From Desulfovibrio intestinalis (lineage in GTDB: Bacteria; Desulfobacterota; Desulfovibrionia; Desulfovibrionales; Desulfovibrionaceae): a DNA stretch of 64,000 nucleotides. The stretch covers positions 186,001 through 250,000 of the forward strand of contig NZ_JACHGO010000002.1 in the NCBI RefSeq assembly GCF_014202345.1, given 5' to 3'. Below are positions 18,449 to 27,431 of the stretch, piece by piece. The notes under the pieces were generated by a model, which worked only from the letters and a program-made list of their open reading frames with translations, was not told the origin of the DNA and did no database searches. The position numbers and the translations under genes were made by a program. Each line of letters begins with the position of its first letter. The stretch's first letter is position 1.

Positions 18449-20245
18449 TCAGGGCAAGGCCAGGAACGCGAGTGCGAGGGCCATCAGGACGGCCATGTAG
18501 GTGATGCTGGTCTGCAATTTGCCGCGCTGCATGAGCCGCAGTTTGCCGCCCAGAGCCCGAACATTGCGGGCCGTACCGTCAACCACAGTATCAATGACGT
18601 GCCAGTCAAACCACGACCAGAAACGCGCCGTACGCATAAGCGGCACAATGCCTTCACGGTTCCAGGCTTCGCCCACGGCTGTGTCGGCTGTTTGTACGGG
18701 CTTGCGCGCAAACCAGTAGAAAAGGCGTCCGCCCTTGCGGTAAAACCAGTCCAGATCCAGGCTGATGGTGGGTTCTGGCGCAAGCTTTTTGAGCAGCAGA
18801 AAGAATCCCAAAGCCGTAAACAGCAATATCTGAAGGGTTTCAGCGATGTGACTGGCAGAATAGGGATGGTACGCAGCCGCAACCTGCGGGTAGGGCAGCA
18901 TGTCGTAAAGATAGGGCGTGTAGCAGCCCACAAATATGCACAGGGCAGCGGCTATGAACATGGCCCATTGCATGTTCTTGGGCGGGTCTTGCGCGCGCTG
19001 CCACGTCTGCTTTGAACAGCGGTTTTTGCCGAACCAGATAAAGTAGGGAACCTTGAGTCCGGTGTGCAAAAAAGTGCCTGCTGAAGCCAGGGTAAGCAGA
19101 AAGGCTGCCCAGTAGTTTTCGACCTCAAACCCGGCAGCCACTATCATTGCCTTGGTCACGAACCCGCTGAACAGAGGGAAGGCAGAGATGGAAAGGCCGC
19201 CAATAAGGGTAAAGAGCAGGGTTTTGGGCATTTTTTTATACAGCCCGCCCAGTTCTGTGAACTTGCTGGTTCCGGTCATTTGCAGCACTGCGCCGCAACC
19301 CATAAAGAGCAGCCCCTTATAAAGAATATGGGCAAAGGCGTGGGCGCACGCGCCGTTGATGGCAAGTTGCGTGCCTATGCCCACCCCGGCCACCATATAT
19401 CCGACCTGACTGATGATGTGGTAGGCCAGCAGGCGCCGGGCGTCGTTTTCAAGAACAGCGTAGACCACGCCGTACAGCGCCATGATAACCCCGAGCGGCA
19501 CCAGAATTTCCATGCCTGCAAAGCTTCTTGCCAGGGCGTATACGGCGGTTTTGGTGGTAAAGGCGCACATGAACACCGCCCCGGCCACCGTGGCCTCGGC
19601 ATAGGCGTCGGGCAGCCATGCGTGCAGCGGCGGCACTGCGGCATTGAGCAGAAATCCGGCAAGGATGAGCCACGTGTAGAGCTGCGGTGAACCAACACCA
19701 ATGGGGCCAAAGGACATATCGCCGCCAGTGGCCTTGAAGCGCAGCACAATGCCCGCCAGCAGCATGAGGCCGCCAGCCGTGTGTACCAGCAGATACCTGT
19801 AGCCCGTTGCCAGGGATTCTTTGCGGCGGCGAAACCAGACCAGAAATACTGACGAAAAGGCCATCAGCTCCCAGAAGAGAAAGAGCGTCAGATAGTCGCC
19901 GCAGAAGATAACCCCCAGCGAACCTGCCACATAAACCCATGCGGCGGACTGCTCCACCGGGTTTTCCACATGCAGCCCGTAGACAGTGCCGATAATGCAC
20001 ATGAGCGACATGATGTAGGCAAAGACCATGCTCAGGGCGTCCACCCTGCCGAAAATCATTGTGGTGTCCATAACGTTCATGACACCGAACACGCCGTTAT
20101 GGCCCTGCATGCTCAATACATCGGCAAAGGCCAGCAGGGGCACCATAATCATGAATACCTTGCGCCACGCTTTGGGCAGGCAGGGCAGAATGACGGCTCC
20201 GGCCAGCAGGATTGCCGAGGGGTGAATCCAGGTATCAGTCATCAT
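18449..20245 (-). CDS. Second antiporter-type (MrpD/NuoL-like) subunit with NuoL-like C-terminal arm
   Basis: A 598-residue membrane protein of the proton-translocating NADH dehydrogenase/Mrp antiporter family. It has the TM5 glutamate region (LTLFLFWELMAFSSVFL), the LPDAYAEATVAGAVF half-site and NDARRLLAYHIISQVGYM. Unlike NuoM and NuoN it has about 110 extra residues after the last core helix: an amphipathic stretch (about 495-575, FWSWFDWHVIDTVVDGTARN) and a final transmembrane helix. That is the layout of the NuoL lateral helix. It overlaps the upstream small gene by 11 bp. I infer that it occupies the distal, NuoL-like position; an Mrp-type Na+/H+ role is the alternative. Confidence 0.8.
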   Translation of the reverse strand: MMTDTWIHPSAILLAGAVILPCLPKAWRKVFMIMVPLLAFADVLSMQGHNGVFGVMNVMDTTMIFGRVDALSMVFAYIMSLMCIIGTVYGLHVENPVEQSAAWVYVAGSLGVIFCGDYLTLFLFWELMAFSSVFLVWFRRRKESLATGYRYLLVHTAGGLMLLAGIVLRFKATGGDMSFGPIGVGSPQLYTWLILAGFLLNAAVPPLHAWLPDAYAEATVAGAVFMCAFTTKTAVYALARSFAGMEILVPLGVIMALYGVVYAVLENDARRLLAYHIISQVGYMVAGVGIGTQLAINGACAHAFAHILYKGLLFMGCGAVLQMTGTSKFTELGGLYKKMPKTLLFTLIGGLSISAFPLFSGFVTKAMIVAAGFEVENYWAAFLLTLASAGTFLHTGLKVPYFIWFGKNRCSKQTWQRAQDPPKNMQWAMFIAAALCIFVGCYTPYLYDMLPYPQVAAAYHPYSASHIAETLQILLFTALGFFLLLKKLAPEPTISLDLDWFYRKGGRLFYWFARKPVQTADTAVGEAWNREGIVPLMRTARFWSWFDWHVIDTVVDGTARNVRALGGKLRLMQRGKLQTSITYMAVLMALALAFLALP

Positions 20246-20486
20246 AATAGTCCTCGCGGGTCATGATGCCCAGATGGCCGAACCATTTGGAAACGATGAT
20301 GATAATCACGCAGGCCAGAAAGCCGAACACAGCCCAGAATCCGGGTATGCGCTCCACAAGCGTGTGCGCGTGTTCCTTGTCCACCAGCAGGGCGTCCCAC
20401 AGTACCAGCAGCACCAGCAGGGCAAGGCATATCTTGATAGTTGTAGCGAGCCTTGCGCGAATGAAATCAATGAATTTTACGATCAT
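20235..20486 (-). CDS. Small two-helix membrane protein in the nuo operon
   Basis: An 83-residue protein with two hydrophobic stretches (about 17-35, IKICLALLVLLVLWDALLV, and about 47-68, FWAVFGFLACVIIIIV) and an acidic tail ending EDYYDD. I do not recognise the family. It overlaps the preceding antiporter-type gene by 4 bp and the next one by 11 bp, so it is translationally coupled and probably an accessory subunit sitting between the two antiporter-like subunits. Confidence 0.75.
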   Translation of the reverse strand: MIVKFIDFIRARLATTIKICLALLVLLVLWDALLVDKEHAHTLVERIPGFWAVFGFLACVIIIIVSKWFGHLGIMTREDYYDD

Positions 20487-21979
20487 CCTGTCACCGCCTT
20501 CACGAAAACCATGATGATGTCGGGGTAGATGCCCAGAAAAACGGAAACAGCCGCTGCGATAAGGATAGGAACCACCATTGCCAGCGGAGCTTCGCGCATT
20601 CCGGTTTCAGCTTCGCCCTCGGGGCGCTTGCCGAAAAAGGCTTTGAAGGTCACGGGTGCGAAGTAGGCCACGTTCAGCAGGGTGCTGGCCAGAAGCACTA
20701 TCAGGATGCCTGTGGCGTGTGTGGGCATTTCCATAGCCCCGGTCAGCAGCTTCCATTTGGTGACAAAACCCGCCACCGGGGGAGCGCCGATCATTGAAAG
20801 CGAAGCCACGCCAAAAGCTGCGAAGGTTATGGGCATGGTGCGGCCAAGTCCGCTCATTTCGGAAATGCACTTTTTGTGCGTGGCCACATAAACTGCTCCG
20901 GCACAGAAGAACAGCGTAATCTTGGCAAAGGCGTGGTTGGCCATGTGCACCACGCCGCCCTGTATGCCGTCCACTGTCAGCAGGGCCACACCCAGAATGA
21001 TGTAGGAAAGCTGGCTCACGGTAGAATAGGCCAGCCGTGCCTTGAGGTTGTCTTTGCTCAGGGCAATGATGGAGGCCGTAAGGATGGTAAAGGAAACAAA
21101 GTAGGCCGTGGGTACGCCCAGGTTGAGTCTGGTCATAAGGTCGGTGCCAAAGACGTAGAGCATGACCCGCGTGGTGCAGAACACGCCCACCGTCACCACT
21201 GCCACGGCGTGCAACAGGGCGGAAACCGGGGTGGGGGCAACCATCGCTCCCGGCAGCCAGTTGTGGAAAGGCATGATGCCGTTTTTGGCAAAACCCAGCA
21301 GGCAGCAGACGTAAAGAATGGTGACGAGTGTCGCGTTTATTTCTGGCGAAAGAATGCTCAGATGGCTGTTATGGGTGAAGTCCAGCGTACCCGTAAGCAC
21401 ATAGATGAGTATCATCGCCGGCAGCACAAGGCCCTTGGCCGTGGTGGTCAGGTAGACGATGTACTTGCGCGCCCCGGTGTAGCTTTCTTCATCCTGATGG
21501 TGCGCCACCAGCGGGTAGGTGCAGATGCTCACCACCTCATAGAACAGGTAGAGGGTAAAGAGGTTGTCTGCAAAGGCCACGCCCATTGCCCCAAAAAGCG
21601 TCAGGGCAAAGCAGGCGTTAAAGCGCGTCTGGGCGTGTTCCTCCAGGCTGCGCATATAACCCGCCGAATAGAATATGGTGATGACCCACAAAAATGATCC
21701 CACCAGGGCGAAAACCATTGAAAAGGCGTCGGCGCGAAAACTCAGCGACAGGCCGGGCAGGATGGGAAAAAGCGTCTGATGCAGGGTCAGGCCGCGCCCC
21801 ACTGGCTGCGGGGCCACATCCGGCACCATAGAAAGGATAATGCCAAACATGACCAACGCCGCCGCCAGCGACCAGGATTCGCGTACGTTGGGGTACCGTC
21901 TGGAAAGCATGACCAGGCACGCCCCGATCAGAGCGGAAAGCACGGCTGCCAGCGGTTTTATGGATGCAACAATCTCCAT
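20483..21979 (-). CDS. First antiporter-type (MrpD/NuoM-like) subunit
   Basis: A 498-residue, 14-helix membrane protein of the Mrp/NuoL/M/N family. Seen: DNLFTLYLFYEVVSICTYPLV (TM5 Glu), FAKNGIMPFHNWLPGAMVAP (channel half-site) and KDNLKARLAYSTVSQLSYIILG. It lacks the long C-terminal arm found in the 598-residue partner. In canonical operons nuoL follows nuoK; here this gene takes that place. It is close to MrpD-like subunits that some anaerobes carry in complex I or membrane-bound hydrogenases. The ATG at 21979 follows AGGAGAGG; the longer frame to 22006 has no better signal. Confidence 0.82.
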   Translation of the reverse strand: MEIVASIKPLAAVLSALIGACLVMLSRRYPNVRESWSLAAALVMFGIILSMVPDVAPQPVGRGLTLHQTLFPILPGLSLSFRADAFSMVFALVGSFLWVITIFYSAGYMRSLEEHAQTRFNACFALTLFGAMGVAFADNLFTLYLFYEVVSICTYPLVAHHQDEESYTGARKYIVYLTTTAKGLVLPAMILIYVLTGTLDFTHNSHLSILSPEINATLVTILYVCCLLGFAKNGIMPFHNWLPGAMVAPTPVSALLHAVAVVTVGVFCTTRVMLYVFGTDLMTRLNLGVPTAYFVSFTILTASIIALSKDNLKARLAYSTVSQLSYIILGVALLTVDGIQGGVVHMANHAFAKITLFFCAGAVYVATHKKCISEMSGLGRTMPITFAAFGVASLSMIGAPPVAGFVTKWKLLTGAMEMPTHATGILIVLLASTLLNVAYFAPVTFKAFFGKRPEGEAETGMREAPLAMVVPILIAAAVSVFLGIYPDIIMVFVKAVTG

Positions 21980-22042
21980 TTGTACCTCTCCTGTTCGTCG
22001 GAGCACGGGATTGTGGTGCGGGACGGAAAATCCCGTTCAGCG

Positions 22043-22369
22043 TTAACCCTTGAGTTCTTTGGGGGCGTCAGTTTCCACAGTGCGGTAGTTGCGGTAGACG
22101 ACCATAATGATGGAAAGCGCCACCACTGCCTCCGCCGCGGCGATAGCCATGACAAAGAGGGCGGCTATCTGCCCGGTGGTCTGGTCGGGGGCGACAAATC
22201 GGCCAAAGGCCATAAAATTTACAGAAACACCGCAAAGAATAAGTTCAGAGGCAATGAGCATTCCGATGAAGGTGCGCCGGAAGGCCATGCCCATAAGCCC
22301 CATGCAGAACAGCAGGGTGCCGATGAACAGATATGTTTCAAGGTGCTGGCTCAGATTGAAGATACTCAC
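22043..22369 (-). CDS. nuoK: NADH-quinone oxidoreductase-type subunit K
   Basis: A 108-residue protein with three transmembrane helices and the family's buried glutamates (LIASELILCGVSVNFMAF and AIAAAEAVVALSIIMVVYRN). NuoK couples quinone-site events to the proton pumps. It overlaps nuoJ by 4 bp. Confidence 0.93.
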   Translation of the reverse strand: MSIFNLSQHLETYLFIGTLLFCMGLMGMAFRRTFIGMLIASELILCGVSVNFMAFGRFVAPDQTTGQIAALFVMAIAAAEAVVALSIIMVVYRNYRTVETDAPKELKG

Positions 22370-22893
22370 TGCCTGTCCCTCCCTTCGCGCGCCAGTACAA
22401 GAGCGCCAACCATCGCCACCAGCAGCACCACGGAAATGAGTTCAAAACTCATAGAGTAGGTGGAAAGCAGAGATTGCCCGAGCCGTTCAAGCGATCCGTC
22501 TGCCTGTGCCGGCGGCGTATCGCTCCATTGGGCGGTCAGCGTCGTGGCCAGCAGGGTTGCCGTAAAGACACTGCCGCCCAGTGTGCCCAGAGCCAGAACC
22601 AGCGGCCCTTTTTGCTCCATTTGCACCCGGTGCGACCGTTCGGCCAGCATGATGGCGAAAACAAGAGTCACGCAGACGGCCCCGATGTAGATGAGTATCT
22701 GCATGAAGGCCAAAAAGGGGCTGGACAGGTAGTAATAAATGCCAGCCACGCCCAGAAGGCACAGGGCCAGCCCTGCCACGCTGCGTATGAGGCGGCGTGT
22801 GGTCACAGCCACGGCAGCCCCAAAAAACGTCGCAGCCACAAAGACCAGAAAGATGACTCCGGCAATGATCTGCAAAGCATCAGATGTGGGCAT
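22366..22893 (-). CDS. nuoJ: NADH-quinone oxidoreductase-type subunit J
   Basis: A 175-residue protein with five transmembrane segments and the NuoJ pi-bulge region (FMQILIYIGAVCVTLVFAIML). It is part of the E-channel next to NuoH, NuoA and NuoK. It starts one base inside the stop of nuoI (TAATG) and overlaps nuoK by 4 bp. Confidence 0.93.
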   Translation of the reverse strand: MPTSDALQIIAGVIFLVFVAATFFGAAVAVTTRRLIRSVAGLALCLLGVAGIYYYLSSPFLAFMQILIYIGAVCVTLVFAIMLAERSHRVQMEQKGPLVLALGTLGGSVFTATLLATTLTAQWSDTPPAQADGSLERLGQSLLSTYSMSFELISVVLLVAMVGALVLAREGRDRQ

Positions 22894-23333
22894 TACGGAC
22901 GCTCCTTGAGTCTTTTGACAAGATCGAAGCGGTATTCTTCAGCGTTAAAGCCAGCCAGATTGTAATCCTTGGAAAAAGCCAGGGCGTCAGTGGGGCAGGC
23001 TTCCACGCACAGCCCGCAAAGGCTGCACTTGGTGAAATCCAGTTCATAGGTGGTAAGCTTTTTCTGTTTGGCGCCCTCTGGCTTTTCACCCGCCAGGGCA
23101 ATGCAGCCCGAAGGGCAGGCCTTTTGGCAGGCTCCGCAAACAATGCATCTGTCTGAGCCGGTTTTTTCGTCATACACAAGGTCAATATGCCCGCGATAGC
23201 GTGGTGGAATGGGCAGAACCTCATAGGGATACTGCTTGGTCACCACGGGCTTGAAGAAATAGCGCAGGGTGATGGACAATCCCACCGCCAGGCTCCATGC
23301 GCCGCCCAGAATGTCTTTGAAGTAGGCAGTCAT
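22893..23333 (-). CDS. nuoI: NADH-quinone oxidoreductase-type subunit I (2x[4Fe-4S])
   Basis: A 146-residue iron-sulfur protein. Two cluster motifs, CIVCGACQKACPSGC (about 62-76) and CSLCGLCVEACPTDA (about 101-115), bind N6a and N6b, which pass electrons to NuoB. With NuoE, NuoF and NuoG missing from the operon, NuoI is the likely surface where a ferredoxin or other donor docks. The ATG at 23333 directly follows the nuoH stop; a longer frame to 23516 lies inside nuoH and is rejected. Confidence 0.93.
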   Translation of the reverse strand: MTAYFKDILGGAWSLAVGLSITLRYFFKPVVTKQYPYEVLPIPPRYRGHIDLVYDEKTGSDRCIVCGACQKACPSGCIALAGEKPEGAKQKKLTTYELDFTKCSLCGLCVEACPTDALAFSKDYNLAGFNAEEYRFDLVKRLKERP

Positions 23334-23335
23334 GA

Positions 23336-24328
23336 TTACAATACCTTGAGCAGCGCGCTCGTAAGAATGAGGTTTGCAAGGGCTATGGGAATGAGCACCT
23401 TCCACGAAAGATTGAGCAGGCCGTAAAATGTGGTGCGCGGAAAGGTCCAGCGTATCCAGATGACCGTGAAAATGACGGCGTAAAGCTTGATAAGAAACCA
23501 GTGTACCCCGGGCCACAGCCCCAGAGGGCAGCCCCAGCCGCCCAGAAAAAGAATGGTCAGAATACTGCTGCCCACCACCATGTTGGCGTATTCACCCATA
23601 AAGAACACGCCAAAGCCCATGCCGCCGTATTCAGTAAAAGCGCCAGCTATAAGTTCACTTTCGGCTTCAGCCATGTCGAATGGCGCGCGGTTGGTTTCAG
23701 CCAGCATGCAGATGAAGAAGATGATGAAGGCCACGGGCATGAGCGGACTTGCCGAAAGCCGCAGCACATTCCATTTCCAGAATCCGCCAGCCTGGGTCAT
23801 GACGATCTCATGCAGATTCAGGGAGCCTGTTACCATCACAAGGCTCACCACTACCAGCAGCATGGGGATTTCATAGGCCACGTTTTGCGAAACCACGCGG
23901 GCTGCTGAAATGATGGCGTACTTGTTGCGCGAACCCCACGCGCCAAGCAGCAGGCCCAGCACGTTTATGGAGGCAAAGGCGAATATGGCCAGAAGGCCGA
24001 GGTTCAGATTGCGCGCGCTCAGATTTTCTGAGTAGGGAATGGTGACAAAGCTCATGAAGGCCGGGGTCATGACCAGCACTGGCCCCACAAGGTACAGAAC
24101 CCGGTCAGCACCTTGTGGAATGAAAACCTGTTTGCTCATGAGCTTGAGCGCGTCGGCCAGGGGCTGCAACAGGCCAAACGGGCCCACTTCCTTGGGGCCT
24201 ATACGCCGCTGGATATGCCCGGCCTCTTTGCGTTCAAGCCAGACCAGATAGGCGGCGTTAAGACCCACAAAGGCGAAAAATCCTACAAGATAGGCAATAA
24301 GGCGCAGTACTTCGGGATCAGGCAGCAT
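23336..24328 (-). CDS. nuoH: NADH-quinone oxidoreductase-type subunit H
   Basis: A 330-residue membrane subunit lining the quinone chamber. Recognisable blocks are LERKEAGHIQRRIGPKEVGP near the N-terminus, ETNRAPFDMAEAESELIAGA (conserved acidic loop near the quinone entry) and IWIRWTFPRTTF close to the C-terminus. GAGGA lies just before the ATG at 24328, seven bases after the nuoD stop. The longer frame to 24517 is inside nuoD. Confidence 0.95.
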   Translation of the reverse strand: MLPDPEVLRLIAYLVGFFAFVGLNAAYLVWLERKEAGHIQRRIGPKEVGPFGLLQPLADALKLMSKQVFIPQGADRVLYLVGPVLVMTPAFMSFVTIPYSENLSARNLNLGLLAIFAFASINVLGLLLGAWGSRNKYAIISAARVVSQNVAYEIPMLLVVVSLVMVTGSLNLHEIVMTQAGGFWKWNVLRLSASPLMPVAFIIFFICMLAETNRAPFDMAEAESELIAGAFTEYGGMGFGVFFMGEYANMVVGSSILTILFLGGWGCPLGLWPGVHWFLIKLYAVIFTVIWIRWTFPRTTFYGLLNLSWKVLIPIALANLILTSALLKVL

Positions 24329-24335
24329 GATGTCC

Positions 24336-25454
24336 TCACCTGTCGATGTCGGGAATAACCAGATCCAAACTGCCAAGCATGGCAAGGGCATCAGGCAGCA
24401 GCATACCCCGGCTGGCCTCGCTAAAAACCAGCAGGTTGGCAAAGCAGGGGGTGCGCAGCTTGAGCCGCCAGGGGGTGTTGGTGCCATCGCTGACGGCACG
24501 CATGCCAAGCAGGCCACGCGCCGTTTCTACCGCATGATAGTAGTCGCCCTTGGGGGGCTTGAGGGTTTTGGGAACCTTGGCCGCCATGACGGGGCCTTCG
24601 GGCAACTGATCCAGAGCCTGCTCGATGATGCGCAAACTCTGCTCGATTTCATCCATCCGCACCATGTAGCGGGCCATGGAATCCGCCTCGTGGTAGACGG
24701 GCACGTCAAAGTTGAAGCGGCCGTAGACGGAATAGGGCTCGTGGCGGCGCACGTCGTAATCAATACCCGCGCCTCTGGCTACCGGGCCGGAGGCCCCGTA
24801 TTTGCGGCACATTTCTGCCGGAATAAAGCCGATATCCTTCAAGCGCTTAACAATGATGATATTTTTGGTGACAAGGGCGTGGTATTTGGGCAGCCGCCTG
24901 CGCATGCGCTTGATGAAGGCGCGCGTGCCTGTGATAAAGTCATCGTCAATATCGTTGGCGACGCCCCCGAAGCGGAAGTAGCAATAAGTCAGGCGCGAGC
25001 CTGTGACGGATTCCAGAAGGTCAAGGATGTGTTCGCGGTCGTCAAAGGCGTAGAGCAGGGGAGAAAATCCCCCGAGGTCCAGCACAAAAGCGCCGAACCA
25101 GAGCAAATGGCTGGAAATGCGGTTGAGTTCCGCAGTGATGACGCGGATATATTCGGCGCGTTCCGGCACCTCGATGGCGGCGGCGCGTTCCACAAGACAG
25201 GCGTAGCCGTGGTTGTAGGCTAGGGCATGCAAATAATCCATACGGCCTGTATTGGGAAAAAACTGTGTCCAGGTACGGTTTTCGGCCATTTTTTCGTGCA
25301 TGCGGTGGATGTAGCCCAGCACCGGCTCTGCCTCGAAAACATACTCGCCGTCCATGACCAGTTTGATACGCAGCACCCCGTGGGTCGCAGGGTGCTGCGG
25401 CCCAAGGTTCAGCACGAAATATTCGTCAATGGGGCATTGTGGCAGAACGTTCAT
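24336..25454 (-). CDS. nuoD: NADH-quinone oxidoreductase-type subunit D (49 kDa)
   Basis: A 372-residue peripheral-arm subunit that, with NuoB, forms the quinone-binding cavity. Seen: LNLGPQHPATHGVLRIKL with the conserved His-Pro-x-x-His-Gly loop, GYIHRMHEKMAENRTWTQ, LWFGAFVLDLG, and a C-terminus ending LDLVIPDIDR, as in NuoD. There is no C-terminal or N-terminal fusion to NuoC; the two genes overlap by 4 bp. Confidence 0.95.
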   Translation of the reverse strand: MNVLPQCPIDEYFVLNLGPQHPATHGVLRIKLVMDGEYVFEAEPVLGYIHRMHEKMAENRTWTQFFPNTGRMDYLHALAYNHGYACLVERAAAIEVPERAEYIRVITAELNRISSHLLWFGAFVLDLGGFSPLLYAFDDREHILDLLESVTGSRLTYCYFRFGGVANDIDDDFITGTRAFIKRMRRRLPKYHALVTKNIIIVKRLKDIGFIPAEMCRKYGASGPVARGAGIDYDVRRHEPYSVYGRFNFDVPVYHEADSMARYMVRMDEIEQSLRIIEQALDQLPEGPVMAAKVPKTLKPPKGDYYHAVETARGLLGMRAVSDGTNTPWRLKLRTPCFANLLVFSEASRGMLLPDALAMLGSLDLVIPDIDR

Positions 25455-26206
25455 GCGCCGTAATCCTTGAGCAGAGGGTGAAAATCCGCATCTTCGGGCA
25501 GCAGCAGGGGAACAAGGTAGGAGTGCCCGGTGAAGACGATGCCAAAGAAATCATGGGCCTCGCGTTCGTGCCAATGGGCTATGGGGTAGATGTTCAGGAT
25601 TGTGGGAACCTGCGGCTGGGAGCGCGGCGTGCGTACACGCAAGACGACTCTGTGGCGCGATTCAAAGCGGTTGAAGTCGTACACCACTTCAATTTCGTCT
25701 TCGGGCAGTGGGGCAGCTTCCGGTGGCGGCACTTGCGCGGCAGTGTCTTGAGCAGGAGTTGCGCCAGTTTTGGTGGCAGTGCCTGAGCCAGAATTAGTAG
25801 CAGCACCTGCGCCTGCGACAGTGCCTACGTCTGCACCTGTGCCTGGGGCGGTGTTTGGAGCAGCGCTCGAAGTCGCAGCGGCACTTTCACTGCCCGTAGT
25901 CTCGGGCTTCGTTTCTTCTGCCAGTTTTGCCTGTGCATCGGCACGCGCTTTGGCTTCGGCTGCTTCAGCCGCCTCGGCAGCCTTTCGCAGGGCGGCTTGT
26001 TCGCCAAGCCAGTCAACGCCTGTGATGGTCTCAAGAAAATATCCGGCCTCATCCATAATGGTCACGGCTGGCACAAGAGTTTCTGGGGTCAGGCTTACAT
26101 CCAGATCATAGCCCTTTGCCGCGTAGTCCGTCTGGCGCACTTCGGCTCCCGACAAGGCGGCAAGCTTCGCCGCAAGGGCTTCATTGGGCGCGTTTTGCTG
26201 GGTCAT
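25451..26206 (-). CDS. nuoC: NADH-quinone oxidoreductase-type subunit C (30 kDa) with low-complexity insert
   Basis: A 251-residue subunit. The NuoC fold is seen in two pieces: residues about 1-68 (ending ETITGVDW) and about 170-251 ([19 protein letters not shown], then the signature [17 protein letters not shown]). Between them is an insert of about 100 residues (69-169) made of Ala/Glu/Lys followed by Ala/Thr/Gly/Pro repeats. Usual NuoC proteins have only a short loop there. The frame is open throughout and the gene overlaps both neighbours by 4 bp, so the insert is real coding sequence rather than a frameshift. Confidence 0.9.
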   Translation of the reverse strand: MTQQNAPNEALAAKLAALSGAEVRQTDYAAKGYDLDVSLTPETLVPAVTIMDEAGYFLETITGVDWLGEQAALRKAAEAAEAAEAKARADAQAKLAEETKPETTGSESAAATSSAAPNTAPGTGADVGTVAGAGAATNSGSGTATKTGATPAQDTAAQVPPPEAAPLPEDEIEVVYDFNRFESRHRVVLRVRTPRSQPQVPTILNIYPIAHWHEREAHDFFGIVFTGHSYLVPLLLPEDADFHPLLKDYGA

Positions 26207-26850
26207 GACTTGACCTCCAAAGGCGAAGTTGCCTGCGTGGGAGACTCTGCGGGAGTGTCATTGGCTGAAGACGCATCCGGTGTGGGCTGCATCTGCGGTT
26301 CGCTGGCTTCCCGAGCTTCCGCCTTCGCTCTGGCCGCTGCCGGGCCAGGCAGGGGAATAGGGGCAACGCGCGGCCAACGGCGCGTACCCGTAAGCTTTTC
26401 TTCAAGCTTGAGGATGCCTTCAATGAGGGCTTCGGGGCGTGGAGGACAGCCGGGAACAAAAACATCCACGGGAAAAAGTTTGTCCACACCTTCAACAACG
26501 CCGTACTGCCCTTTGTACACAAAAGGCCCGCCGGAAATGGCGCAGTTGCCCATGGCGATAACCCATTTTGGTTCGGGCATCTGGTCGTATAGCGTCTGCA
26601 CCGCAGGGGCTATTTTTTTATTGATGGTGCCGGAAACAATCATCACGTCGCTTTGGCGCGGGGACGGGCGAAAAACCTCGGCCCCAAAACGCGCCAGGTC
26701 AAACCGCGAAGCTCCGGTAGCCATCATTTCTATGGCGCAGCAGGCCAGACCAAAGGTCATTGGCCAGAGCGAATTGGCCCGGCACAGGTTCAGAAGCTGA
26801 TCCAGCTTCGAAAACTGAACTATTGATCCGAGTACGTCTTGCGTTGCCAC
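26203..26850 (-). CDS. nuoB: NADH-quinone oxidoreductase-type subunit B (N2 cluster)
   Basis: A 215-residue subunit carrying the terminal [4Fe-4S] cluster N2. The ligands are the tandem cysteines in [15 protein letters not shown] and the later [11 protein letters not shown] and [18 protein letters not shown]. After the core (ending about 160) there is a proline/alanine/serine-rich tail of about 50 residues that is unusual for NuoB. I chose a GTG start at 26850 because AAAGGGAG lies seven bases upstream; an ATG at 26871 is possible. The frame extending to 27186 lies within nuoA and is rejected. Confidence 0.92.
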   Translation of the reverse strand: MATQDVLGSIVQFSKLDQLLNLCRANSLWPMTFGLACCAIEMMATGASRFDLARFGAEVFRPSPRQSDVMIVSGTINKKIAPAVQTLYDQMPEPKWVIAMGNCAISGGPFVYKGQYGVVEGVDKLFPVDVFVPGCPPRPEALIEGILKLEEKLTGTRRWPRVAPIPLPGPAAARAKAEAREASEPQMQPTPDASSANDTPAESPTQATSPLEVKS

Positions 26851-27230
26851 TGAAACACTCCCTTTTTCCATGCGTAGACAATAACCAGAGACAGGATGCC
26901 CACAAAAATGAGTATTTCCAGAAATGCCTGCAGGTCGCCCACAGGTCCGGGTTTGTTGTAAACAAGGGCGACAGGCATCAGAAACAGAATATCGACAGCA
27001 AAAGCCACGAACATCAGCGCGTAGAGGTAATAGACCGCGCTGAATTTGATCCAGGCGTCGCCAATGGGGGGCATGCCGCATTCCACAACCTGAAGCGTTT
27101 TGCCAACGGTATTTCGGGTGGATCTTGGCTGAAGGAAATACACAAGAATAAAGGGGCCAACAGCAAAGCCGATGCCGCCCATGCAAAATACGACAATATA
27201 AATGAGGTCAATCAACTCTTGAGATGTCAC
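26820..27230 (-). CDS. nuoA: NADH-quinone oxidoreductase-type subunit A
   Basis: A 136-residue, three-helix membrane subunit. It has the NuoA signature [25 protein letters not shown], with the loop cysteine and the acidic residues of the following helix. It is the first gene of the operon. The likely start is the GTG at 27230, which has AGGAGG nine bases upstream; the ATG at 27284 would add 18 basic residues not seen in the family. Confidence 0.92.
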   Translation of the reverse strand: MTSQELIDLIYIVVFCMGGIGFAVGPFILVYFLQPRSTRNTVGKTLQVVECGMPPIGDAWIKFSAVYYLYALMFVAFAVDILFLMPVALVYNKPGPVGDLQAFLEILIFVGILSLVIVYAWKKGVFQWQRKTYSDQ

Positions 27231-27413
27231 GCTGGGACGCCTCCTGGGATAAAAAGACCGTTGCTCAACAGAAGACCGATGCAAATGTTTCCGTAAAATG
27301 GACTGTTAAACCAAGGATAAAATCTACGTTGTCATCAAAAAATGCTATTTTCTTTTATGGCTATACCCCAGATTCTATTGTGTCAATGGCATGTCATGAA
27401 AAGTATTGGGTTG

Positions 27414-27431
27414 ATGTGCGTATACTCACAA
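27414..27431. promoter_or_regulatory. Candidate operator upstream of nuoA
   Basis: ATGTGCGTATACTCACAA is an imperfect TTGTG-N8-CACAA type palindrome, about 185 bp upstream of the nuoA start. A related sequence, ATGTCTATACTCGCAA, lies near 27471-27487. Confidence 0.35.

Noticed and set aside
26851..27186. Long N-terminal extension of nuoB
   Set aside because: It lies entirely within nuoA and is Cys/Arg-rich nonsense; the GTG at 26850 has a good ribosome site.
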